Part shown: positions 1-12,600 of the stretch, piece by piece
Layout: every line of letters starts with the position of its first letter
Numbering within the stretch: position 1 is the first letter of the stretch
Source of the DNA: Hyalella azteca
Lineage: Eukaryota > Arthropoda > Malacostraca > Amphipoda > Hyalellidae
Assembly: GCF_000764305.2 (NCBI RefSeq)
Contig: NW_025944986.1
Coordinates: 62,001-126,000, forward strand
Direction of reading: 5' to 3'
Length of the DNA stretch: 64,000 bases
Position numbers and translations under genes: made by a program
The notes under the pieces: generated by a model
Database searches by the model: none
What the model was told of the DNA's origin: nothing
What the model saw: the letters and a program-made list of their open reading frames with translations, nothing else

Positions 1-486
1 GAAAATAGAATTCCATGTTAATCCACCAACAACGAAGAAGATGTAAATTGTTGGCCAACAGTCAGTGAAGAATGAACGTGACTCACCCGTAGTATGATCT
101 TCAAGACGAAATTAATGATTGCGACGTCCTTCAGTTTAGGCTGGGTGCACGTCTCGGTGAACTGCGGGATGGAAAAAAATCAAACACGTTATTTCAAGAC
201 AAAAAATTATTCAGCCGACCATCTTCATTTTTACCTCGCTAACTCAACTGAAATCGCTTTTTTAGTGGAAACAAACGGCAAACCAAGTTGGTTCTCCTGC
301 AACAAACGAAGATATTAAAGTTGAACAGAGTACCCACAAAGGCTGGATTTAAAACTTTTGTCTATGAATTAAATATCATCCCGTAAATCTGTTATGATAA
401 AGAAACGATAGTGAAACCAACAACTTTGGCAACGGAGGAAAGATCAAACAATTAATTGATTCTTATGCCTATAAAATTATTGTAAT

Positions 487-492
487 TTTATT
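487..492 (-). terminator. Possible poly(A) signal of the MYBBP1A gene
   Basis: AATAAA on the minus strand, about 135 bases past the stop codon at 629-627. It supports, but does not prove, that the transcript ends inside this window rather than splicing on at the GT at 647-646. Confidence 0.4.
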
Positions 493-626
493 GAAAAATG
501 GGAAAAAATTAGACTCGTGTCATAGCTAACTTAACAACAATGCTTCGCTCATGTGATATGTCATAACTAACTTAACAACAGAATTGAAGTACTACAAATT
601 AGACAAGAGGTGAGGAGTCAGGAGCC

Positions 627-3600
627 TCAGTCTGATATCGGGATTACCTTGACGATGTGTTTGACGACCTCCTCAACTGTCCATCGTTCATCCTCCGTCA
701 GCTCGTCCACGTTGGGTAAAATACGGGAGTAAAGGGCCTCCAGGAACAGCCAAACGCTTGTCATCTTGCCGTCCAAAACAGGATAATTGTTGGGATATTC
801 TTTCTTTTTCTCGAATATTCTTCGGCACTTGACCTTAAAGTCTTCCTCGTCCTCTTCTTCTTCAACGACTGGCGAGAATATTTCCTCAACAAGACCTCGG
901 CAGAGGCCGGTCCTCAGTTCTGGGATTTCAAGAAATAGCGGCTCCAGCACCATCGTTCCTTCCACGTTTCTGGAACAGTTATGGAACTTGAAGCAGGTGC
1001 GAAAAGCATCTCGCAACGGTCTACTAATTATTTAGTAACATTATTTCTTGTTACTGAGACTATAGTAAAGGGTTCTCGTAGTCCATTAGTCATTGCAAGT
1101 TCAGAACAAAGAATTTTTTTCGAATATATATCACTTGTTTGCTTAAATCGCAAATTAACTAAGAATTTAAAAGCAAAGAAAAGTCCACAAAAATTCATAT
1201 CTTTATAGAAAACGTTTCGGAGACCAGCTCCATCGTCAGTTCGTAGAATCAGATACTTCCCAAATGTCAATCTTCATATTGTGCTTGTAAACAATTTCAC
1301 AATCGGTTCTTTCTTTAGATATAAAGATATGCTCCCTGTTCATATGTGATCGTCCCTGGTTTATCAATATTATTGTGCACGATGTGCATCTGCGTACGTC
1401 GGGATGACGTCACGCAATCTTTATTCCAGGGTCTCTGAGCATAAGGGCAGGAGTGGTAGAACCGGACAGTTGCTATCGCGCCCACCTCATTCGGCTGTGC
1501 GCGCTCACGCCGAGCAGTGTGATGTCCCCGTTTCTGACAGTGACTTAAGGGTGTTAGCTTCCACTTCCGGGACTTCCGATTTGCGCATTTTAGAATCGCT
1601 GTACATCTTTAAACTTAGGCCCAATTTGAATTCAGCTGCTAGCTCCTATCCCCTTGAAATTGTTAATAGATATTTGTCACAAGACGACTTATGTGTGATA
1701 ATAAGATGGGATTTCTCGCTTCGCTTAAATAAATTGTCAACTGAGAATTCGTACAGACTATAAATTACAGACAAATACTAATACAAATATTTTTCAAAAA
1801 CTCACGGATTGCGTATGAAGTTCTTGGCGTGGCCAATGTATGCCGGGATGATGGGGTTGTCGACAATACCTTTTTCGCGGCAGAAATGAGCTGAGCAACG
1901 GATAAGTGTCACAAAGCCGTGCTTCGCCTCCGGAACTACATAAAAGAAACCAGATAATCAACATCAGGAATAATACAAACATTTAAGGTAGGTTCAACAT
2001 AGGTCAATAAAACGCAGTGCGATTTATCAGAATGACTAATTTCTCAGTGCCGTGGCAAGTTAATTATGGCGTCAATCAGCACACTTCAAAACCAATTTTC
2101 ATTAATACGAAGTAATTCAGCAAACTTCAAGAATTCTGAACGTGACAACTGACAAGCATACAGAACATTTAACTTCACCAGCAACACTGCTTTGAGAGTC
2201 TTACGACAATGCGCACAAATTTTCGTATTTGGAGTCCTAATGTTACTAGTGGACGAGTGGACAATAACAAGTACTACGCACACTTCGATTAATTTACAGC
2301 ATCTAAAGTTTAAAGAAAATTATGTACGCTATTGCTCACTGCATTACCACAAGGATAGAAAAGGTCCAAAATATAAATAAGTTGCAGTTTCTTACCGACT
2401 TTCGCGACATCAAAAAACTCCGCCAGACACTCCTGGAATGTTTCGAAGCTCATGTCTCCAACGTTGATATATTTCTTCTTCTCACGGATGTGCTGGATGG
2501 CTTTCCTGCAACGCAGACGAACTTCATAAAACTGAACACGCAGGCAACATGACGGCACAAATACATTTTAGTCTCGAACTAAGTAGAATGAATGTCTTCT
2601 GAGGCGAAGGAACAATAGCTTCAAGTGTTTGAATAGGGCATTACAATTTACCAAAATGCATTGATTGCTAATAAATAGAACAACAATATGAAAGACAGAA
2701 AGAGCAAATTTGAGAATTCATTAAATGATGGGGGCTACAGATGGTGGTGAATAGAAAACACATTTTATGCAGAGTAAATTAACAATTATAAATGTCAAAC
2801 GTTCGTCGGTGAGTTATTTAAATTTTCCAGGACACATTGGAACAAATCTCAAGGAGCATCAGAAGATAACCCCAGGTTTGCTTTTCAATTCCAGAAATTG
2901 AATTCAAGTTCAGTATTACTTGAAAAAAGTTCGACTAAGTTAGCAAGAGGCAGACACAAAGTCAGTTTGAGCAATAATAACGGATAAAAAGGTGAGAAAT
3001 ATTAAAAAATCTTGCTCGTAAGTACAGAAAAAGTGTAATAAGCAAGAAATGATGGTGGGTTAGCAACGCTGTCATACCTGATCCTGTTGTTGAGGTCCGT
3101 CATGCGCTCTTCCGCGTGTAGCGCCATCGTCTGCAGCAGCGGCAACATGAGCTCACGGAGCAGCAGCTCGCACGGCAGCGGCCCGTCTATCAGACCCTCC
3201 ACGATGTCCAGGGCTCTGTAAACCAGAGAACTTTATGATACGATGTCCAGGGCTCTGTAAACCAGAGAACTTTATGATACGATGTCCAGGGCTCTGTAAA
3301 CCAGAGAACTTTATGATACGATGTCCNCTTATACACATCTAGATGTGTATAAGAGACAGGTCCAGGGCTCTATAAACCAGAGAACTTTATGATACAATGT
3401 CCAGGGCTCTGTAAACCAGAGAACTTTATGATACGATGTCCAGCGCTCTGCAAACCAAACCTAGTACTATATAAGAGCCCATTCCCGAGCAGGGAGAACT
3501 GAGGTTGAAGCTCTGGTGCGTACGGATCCTGATATAAGTCCAGGGCTCTTTGACCGGATGTCTGCCATCATGGACGCTGTCTCAGACTGGATGCGCTCCA

Positions 3601-6600
3601 ACCGGCTCCAGCTGAATGCATCAAAATCAGACTTTATTTGGTTTGCAACTGCTCGGCGCCAGCATCAACTTCCAGCTAACCGTTTGCGTGGGCAACGAGT
3701 TCGTCTCGCTTGCGTTTTCGGTTCGCAACCTCGGCATTCTACTGGACTCGTAGAACTTCCTATGAACAATCACATTGCCAAAGTCACTACCGTTTGTTTT
3801 GACGTTCTGTGACGAATACGTAGCGTCTGCTATTGTCTCTTGAGGCCCTCGTGGTTTCGCTAGTTCAGAACCGATTGGACTATGGTAATGCCACATTCTA
3901 TGGACTTCCGATCACGGCACTCAAGAAACTGCAACTCGTGTTCAATAAGCGAAAATTCGACCAAGGGACGCCGATTTTGCGTGATCTGCACTGGCTGCGC
4001 ATGCAGCAGCGCAAGCTGTTCAAGGTCGCTGTTCTGACGTTCCGATTCCTTCACGGCCTGGCGCCTCCTTATCTCATGGAAGGTCTGAAGCGTGTGTCGG
4101 ATCTGCCTTCTAGAAGACGATTGAGCTCGTTATCAAAACGGACCTCGTCGTACCATCTACGTCTATCTACCGTCGGCGACAGAGCGTTTCCGGTCGCCGC
4201 AGACAGGACCTGGAACGCTTCTTTGCAGGTGTTTCGTCGACGCCTAAAAAAAGAACTATTTTTTCGAGACTATGAATCAAGTGCTTAGTCTCCGTTCCCA
4301 TCCTTCCTCGGGTCTATTTATTTATCGCTTGCTATTAAACTCACGTGTAACGTGCCCCCGAACTTCGTTTGAACCAGACGCCACGATAACTACGTACTTC
4401 GTCGCATAACAACAATAAGTAGGTACATTAATCAAATTGATCTGATTAGGCATAATAAAACTGACGAGGCAAAATTAAATTGAGTAAGATAAAATGTATA
4501 TGTTAAAAATTACAAGGAACGGTGCATTGGAAATTCGGTTGTTCAATCAAATAGTATAAATAATTTTTTTCTGACGTTTCTTGGGCACAAAAATAATGAA
4601 TTCAAAAAGAATTACTTGCTAACATACGTCTCTTTAACTTTTCTATGGAAAGAGAACAGAATTAAGTCATTCCACAAAATTATACGATGATAAGAAGCCG
4701 AACATCTTCGTGAGTAGAAGAGAACATCATGAATGTTCTCTATCCACACCTAGTGAATGGTATAACAAAATATATAATAGAATACAGTACATAACAGTAC
4801 GGTATACAGTACCTAAAGTATACAGTGCATAGCATTATACATTAAACAGCATTATACAGTACACAGCATAATACAGTACACAGCATTATACAGTACACAT
4901 CATAATACAGTACACATCATAATACAGTACAAGCATTATACAGTACATAACAGAATACAGTACATAACAGAATACAGTACATGACAGTATACAGTACATA
5001 ACAATGTACAGTACGTAACAAAACATTGCACAGCTCCATACCTGTTCCTAAACTGCACGATGTCGGCAGTGACGCCGCTGAGGGCGTTAGGGTTGTTGTT
5101 GGTCTTCTTCTTGATGTAGGATCCGAGCACAGCACCGAGCTGAATGTTGAGCGCCCGTAGCTCTTCAGGGGGAACTTTGTCCATGTCCTCCTCTACTGCG
5201 TCGTCTGGGCCCTGGACAACAAACAAACCAGTCATAACATCGGCACTTTTCCCCTTCAGAATTAAAGCATACGTAGGTCGCGATGCGCACATGGCGTTAT
5301 TTTAGAAATTGAAGAAAAAAACAACATGCCCAATAACGTACGTTATTGGTACGTGTTATATACCAATCACCGAACTGTTAATATCAATCATCACCGAACT
5401 AATAATATGGATGAAGCACGTCTAAACCTTTGCTGCTAGAAATCGGAAAGTTTCAGAATTGACAGGTGAACACAGACCACAAAAATCTAACCGCTTAATT
5501 CGAAGATTCTACCTCATGCGATTCGTTCTCAGGTCGCCTAGTGATCAAATAATAATAGTCATCACAAAATCATGACTTGACTTAACATGCAACAAGATAA
5601 ACGTCAAAACCACGTGTTCGCAAGTAATGGAAACGTAAACACTTACACTCTCAAGGATTATCTTGAGACTCACATTGAAAACTGAAAGCAAATCTACGAC
5701 AGCAAAGAAAATTCACGCTAGGAAACAATGAATCCTCATATTATTCCTGACACTTGAACGTAACTTACCGTCGGTCCAAGGACTCTGAACAAGGCGCTCT
5801 TCATCTCGTCTAACTTTGACTGCTTCATGGAGGTTTCCAACTCAACTTCCTCCTCCTCATCGTCATCGTCTTCCTCGTCCTGGCTGTCATCATCGTCTTC
5901 ACCGTCTTCTTCTTCCTCATCATCGCTGTCGTCTGAGTAAATATCGTTAACGTCGGGATCGTCTTGTGATTTTTTGAGATTAATTTTGCCCCGATTTTTG
6001 TGTTTGTTCGCAAGAACCGTGGCACTATCAGCTCCATCGTCAACATCGTCATCTTCTTCGTCATCCAAGCCACTGTCTTCAGACTCATCACCACCTGATG
6101 AATCGTAATCTTCGTCGCTCTCTTCATCATCTTGCTTCTTTTTCGAAGATGATGTGGAAACTTTTTCATTATCCCCGCTTGCAATATCGTCACTTTCGTT
6201 ATCACTTTCCTTGTCCTCTTCTTCTTGAGCCTTCTCTTGGTCCTGTACTTCGTCATCATCGTCTTGTCCCGTCTTCTTATTGGACTGTACGAGGTCCTCA
6301 TTGAAGAGCACTTCCGTCACGCACGACAGCAGCTCCGAAGTCATGCGCCCCGCAAGCAGACTGAAAGACAACGCACAGATCAGGACAAAGCAGCACTCGA
6401 AATAACATATTTTCAATAGCCGAACAGGAATTAGGTGACTTAGCACTTTTAATAGTTGGGAAATTCTTAGCAAAAGAATGGGAATATTTCACTAGCCGAA
6501 CAATAAGTAGGTTGCCTGGCACTTTAATTAGCTGGAAAATTATTAGCGAAAGAATGGGAGAAGCACTTTAAGTAGCTGGAAAATTCTTAGCAAATGAATG

Positions 6601-9600
6601 GAAGAACATTTAGCCAGGGCTGAGTGATCTGTTTAAGCTCTCAGGGGCCCCAACGATTTTCTCTGCAGCCACTGCTTTAGGAAATTATAAACCAAGCGTC
6701 GCAGATTGACCGAGGGTGACAAGATGGCAGGTTAACTCGAGGCTAAGTCAACCGAGGCCCACTTGTTGAGTCTAAATCCAGTGGATCAAGGGATGATGAC
6801 TTTAATAAAGAGATCTTATGACAAAAATCTACATGAAACTTTGAAAATTTACAACGCAGAAACTTCACAAGTTGCGTCCTAGACGAAAATACAATCTCAT
6901 AACACAGCTGAAATTTAAACCTTTGTCGGCTGCCTGGACTGCTACTGGGTCTTACTTATAGAATAGTATCAACTATTATTATTCTATAAAGTAAATTATT
7001 AAATTATCCTTCCTAATAATAATAACTAAATATTATTAGGTATAAAATTAAACGGCTTCATGCAATAGTTACCAGGCGTTTAGATAGAAAAGCACAAAGG
7101 ATGATAACAACACTAGTGTTAACTTTTGCATGTATGTGTAACTTTTAGTATCTTTTATGTAATCAAGTGTTAACTCTTTGTGTCAGACGGTAAGTCGAAG
7201 TACAAAGCCTAAAGGTTATAACCGTATTGAGGACGGTTAATTTATCCGTAAACTGAAGGTTAAGAAGCGTTCGGTACTCACAAGGCAGTGGGCTTGAGGC
7301 TAACTCTCCACCAGGATTCGCCCCGCGTACACAGGGCCAGCAACACGTCCACCAGCACCCCCAGCCACTTGCTCTCCCCACCACACGGCAGCAACACTCC
7401 ATCCTCCTCTTCATCGCTGCCGCAACGCTTTTCGGTCTCCTCACTTCCAGCTTCGTTTTCTCTCTCCTCGCATTTGCTATTATCATCAATATCATCTATC
7501 TGTTCATCACCAGAGACTTCGCCCACTTTTGTTAATTGTTCCTCAGTTTCATCAGTGGTTTTTTCGTTGTCGGTATCATGGTCGTTTTCATTGGTTGAAT
7601 CATCTACATCACTAGCATCATTTTTGGAAGAGAAATCAGGCATAACCGGCGCCTCTTGTCCAGGTAGAGGAATTAGGTTCGCATCGCCTTCTTCTTCTTT
7701 CATCTGACGCTGCATTTCTCTCTTCTTGCGGCGTCTGATTCGTTGTTCTTCCTTCTCCCATTCTTTGGTCTTCTCCTCGTACTCCTGCAGGAGCTGCTCG
7801 CCCTTCTCTTGTTGTGTCATCACATCCACGTGTCCCTCCTCGTCCAGGTACTGCTGGATGCACGGGATGAAATCCTGGATGATGTCCTCAGTATCGCGTG
7901 CGCACTTCAACAGAAGTTCCAGGCCAAGTTGACTGAGGATAACCTGTGCAAATAAAGATGTATGATGGAAAAAATATAACTCAGTACTCACTGCAGTGAG
8001 TGACAGAGAGCGCATTTTCTCGTCGACGAAAACGTGAAGTCACGGACAGACAGACGTACGGACAGACGGACATGGCGAGCACAATAGTGCATTTTTTCCA
8101 GAAATGAGAAAATGCACTAAAAAGAAGCACAATTTAAAAGCAATGCGTCGCCATCGGGTCCTTCTTGGACTCATTTCCTTGAAATAAGTCAACATTCTCA
8201 CCACAAACATATATAAACTTTTTCGGTGTACAAAATACAATCTGACAACTAACCTGAAGTAAGAATCGAAGTTTGGCGGACTTTTGAGTGCCCTTATAAA
8301 GGATCTGCATGTAGGTATTGAGCTTCTTAAAGCAGTCGTAGCGCTCAGAATCCAGCCTCAGAAACTCGGGATCTTTCTTAATCTCTTCGGCCGCGGTGTT
8401 GAAGGCGCTGATGAGTATGTGGAAGATCGTCTCGTGGTCTTGTGAAGCGTGTACCAAAAATCTGTAATTAGGGAAACGGAGGAAGGGTTTTTACTCCAGT
8501 GAATAAGAGATTTAATATTATTGAAATCACTTTCTAGCCTTTCAAACACTATCCCCGATTTTTGAACAATTTCATACTATATACAAATCGGGGAATTATT
8601 CAATAAATTAGCAAAAATCCACATTGAAATTTTCTAATATTTTTCTGAAAATTAAATTACCAAAATTTACTTCACTCTGAAGTAGAGTTAATTCATTCTT
8701 TGCATTTTCTGGTAAGAACTGAATACATATTTCACAAAAAAATGCAAAAACCAAGAAGTGTTAACGATCATAAATGTGATGTTTTTCAACAAATTATTTA
8801 AAAACGGGACAAGCACGACGTGAGGAACGACCAATATTACGAAATAAAATCATCGAGAAATCACCTGAAGAAAAGCTGCGTGCTATCCAGATCTTTGCTC
8901 TGGAAGGCTCTCCTGTTGCCTTTGGACATGATTGGTTTTTCTGTAAACTGCGCAAGTGGCTGCTCCCAAGGTGCCTTCTGGGTCTCATCTGCTGTAGCAT
9001 CGCCCTCATGTTCTCCTTGAGCCATCTTCTCAGTACCTGCTTCAGCTTCTTGAGCCATCTTCTCAGCCCCTGCTTCAGCTTCTTCAGCCGTCTTCTCAGC
9101 CCCTGCTTCTCCTTGTGTTGCTTCATCTGCACCAGTAGCAGCGGCAGCGGCAGCTTGCTTTGCTTTGGCAGCCTCAGCGATCTCGGTCATTTCTTGGACG
9201 TAAATGTGTTGTCGTTTACAGCTGTCCGTCCAACGCAGGGCACGTCGCGCTAGTCCCTCCGCTACCTGCTGGCGCCACATTTTGCTGTCGTCGCCGCAGC
9301 ACTGCGGCAGCGTCACCAGCTTCAGCATCAGGCCAGACTCTCGCTCGCTCAGACGCTGCACAAAAAAAACAGTTTGTAAGAGCATAATTACAGCACTCGA
9401 ATTATAGATTTAAATCTAACAAATACTTTCCAGGATTTTTAAAAGATGATGCAAGGTCAATCTTTCTAATTTAATCGAATCTTAGAAATTTTTCATAGCC
9501 AATATTATTGTAAGACACTAAAACTCAAAGAAATTCAAGCTGCTGTCAGTCCAGCTTATTGACTTTTAACTGATTTATTTTCCGAGATATTCATCCAATG

Positions 9601-12600
9601 CCAACAAAAAAATTCCGTACCATCGTGCCTGCTCCCAGTGCTGGTTGCCATACCTGCCCCCAGTGCTGGTTGACATACCTGCCCCCAGTGCTGGTTGACA
9701 TACCTGCCCCAAGTGCTGGTTGACATACCTGCCCCCAGTGCTGGTTGCCATACCTGCCCCCAGTGCTGGTTGACCGCGTTGTTAACGCAGTTGTGCGCGT
9801 GTTCCTGGTTGAGTTCCTTGAGTCGCTCCTGGGCGATGTGGCGCAGCTTGGGCACCACCAGCGACCCCTGAAGCACGCACAGCGCCAGTCGCGATCTGAG
9901 AAGAAGTATCGAGCATTAAGATATGTATGCCATAATTATTTCTGAATTACGGTATTTTAGTAATGGCATCAACTAACTAATTTAGGTACATCTGGTTGGC
10001 ACTCAGATGAAAAAATAAATAAAAGCAACACCAACAATACGGTATGACCACAAGAAGCCACAAAGGTACCGACTTCATGTAAAGATCAGGCTAATCAGCT
10101 ACTAATTGACAGGCTCACGCTGTTAACTCAAGACTACATGAGCTTACAAAGTAGAATGAATGAAGCAGTCACGTCATTAGGATAACGCCGACTTATAAGA
10201 TTCACGTAACGCAAACCATGCAATGTAGTTGACCTAAATTGTCGTGGATTTAAGCCGTGTCAATCTAAAATTGATCCGAGACGAAGAAGGGACCTCAGGT
10301 GATGAGTTCCTTCAAAGAATGATTTCACCAAAAGTTATTTAAAGTGTCAGTCTTAACTGATATGCTTACTATAGGGTAAACTACTTCTATCATCTTGGAA
10401 AATAGAGTTCAGCGTTACCGGGCAGTTAGCAGAAACTCAATGTTGAGGTTGCTCCAGTAAGTCATCACCGTGGCGTTTGCGGGACGTGTTCTTGAAACTT
10501 GCATTGTCCAGTACAATGGCACGGCATAATGAATCAACATTGTACAAAGTTATACCATAACACTTGAGGATTGAGAATATTTATTGTATTCAAATATTCA
10601 AACAATTATTCATATCGACTCAATCACTGCAATGCTATGTTATTGTTATTAGCTTAGCAATCCAATTTCAGGCCGAAACGGGTGGTTACGCATATTTGGC
10701 ATGATTTTTTTATATAAAAATTGGATAGAAGGCTCATCAAAATTATGGTGCATTTAGTTTGGAATATTAATTCTAGGTATCATGTTTTTTTCGTTCGCCT
10801 CCCGTCATCTGTCTGATTATACCTGTGTAAATACCAGCAATTTAATGCAACAGCTGGGTATTTTACTAGGTAGTTGAATTCATTTAATAAAACATTAATA
10901 TGAGTAGAGATCAGTTCTCTGCTTTTACATTTGTAGAAGAAGGCACATCTTGGCTCCTCCAAGACTTCCCAGACATGAATTGTCCTGAGCTCTTTATCTG
11001 CAGGCTCAAGAGCGGTTGTAGAGCCGCGCGCCCATCAAGAAAGAGTCGAAAATCGTCCAACTTTACTCTTGTTTGCCGTTATCTTTATCATGCCTTTGGC
11101 CAGGGCTCAACTTGGTTAACTTCATTTTTATTCTCAGTTTATACTAGTTTGCAACACCATCAAGATTCATGTTATAGGTCAACAGTAGCTTTAAATGTTA
11201 GGCTTATTAAATTACTTATCAGCCCATGGATAATTCATTTACCAGCTTAACATCTCGTTTTCATCGCCACCAATTTTTTAGTACATTTCGATCCTTAATA
11301 TTTATCTTGAGAAATTGGTTTACAGCATTAATTGGCACCATTTCTCAACTAACAGACATTCAGAGTTAAGATATCTCAAGATATTATTCGACAATTTCTT
11401 CAGAAAAACATCGAGAGTCAACATTTCGTAATGAAAGTTTTGACACTTCAGCTAAAGAATTTGTAAAAATTTGAGAAGTGAGATAGTTCGTGTACTAAGT
11501 GCTCAGGTAGCCTAACTTTTAATGTTTTTACTTACCGTTCATAATCATTCTCAATGTTACAAAGTGCTCAGGTAACCTAACTTTTAATGTAATTACTCAC
11601 CGTTCATAATCATTCTCAATGTTTTTGTAGGAAAGGATGAGGCGGCAGAGTGCCTGCTTGAGAGGACGCTTGTCCATCGTCAGGAAGAAGTTGAGGCCTT
11701 CACCGGCTACGCTCCACTGCACCACGCGCTCCATGGTGTCCAAGTCCAGCATTTGGCAAGACAAGATGCTCTGCATGAATATATAACATTAGAAATGGAA
11801 AACAAGCCAATCATCTTACACTAGAAATCCTGAATGTTTCAACAAATCGAATACCATCGTTTCTCTTGACAAAATTCCGGGTGTAGAAGCAGTGAGGATA
11901 AATCTAACCACAAATCAGGCAGGAATATATGAGAAGCAAAAAGTTTATTAGGTTATTTCCTGACCCGCAGATAAAGCATTAAAGGGAGAATATATATTAA
12001 TTTAGTTTCTTTCACTAGGCAGATAATGTACAGAAAATCCACTTGAATCATAAATTTGCGGTGAACTAATTACACAAAGTTTTACATACAAGTTTAATAA
12101 GGACATTATCCATGCCGAGCATGCAACTGAAAACATGATAGGTACCTTCATATAATTCTCGTTCATGTTGGAGGAACATTAAAGTCAGACACGCACAATA
12201 AAATCCAATTTTGTGGTATATGTATAATATTAAAATTGATCTCACCATGAGTAGCCTGTAGGCAATCTCGAAGGTAGTTTTCTTGCCCGCCAAGCGGTAG
12301 CAGTTGATGATGGTTGGGGCGATCCTGTCCTTGAAGAAGACCAGCACGGGGCTGGGGATGGGCTGCAAGCCGAGCACGAGTTGCTGCTTGGAGCGCTGCT
12401 GGTAGTATGACGCCAGCAGGTCAATAAAGTTGGCAAATACAGGGTGGTTCGTCGCAAGCTTCTGGGACTTGGGTAGGAGGATCTCGCCAAAAGCGTCAAC
12501 TTGTTTAGGAAGAAATGTGTCGTGCAGCCACACTGGGAGCTTCAGGCCCAAGGCCATCATGCGCTCAGCCAGCACCACTCTGAGCCACAGCATCGTGGGC

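Noticed and set aside
94..318. 74-residue plus-strand frame near the left edge
   Set aside because: No family motif and no splice or start support; typical chance length in this sequence.
5825..6301. Basic, Lys/Thr-rich 158-residue frame
   Set aside because: It overlaps the acidic tract of MYBBP1A exon 10 on the same strand in another frame; its composition is a by-product of GA-rich codons.
10900..11250. 116-residue plus-strand frame in MYBBP1A intron 5
   Set aside because: No recognisable domain; probably a decayed repeat or chance frame.
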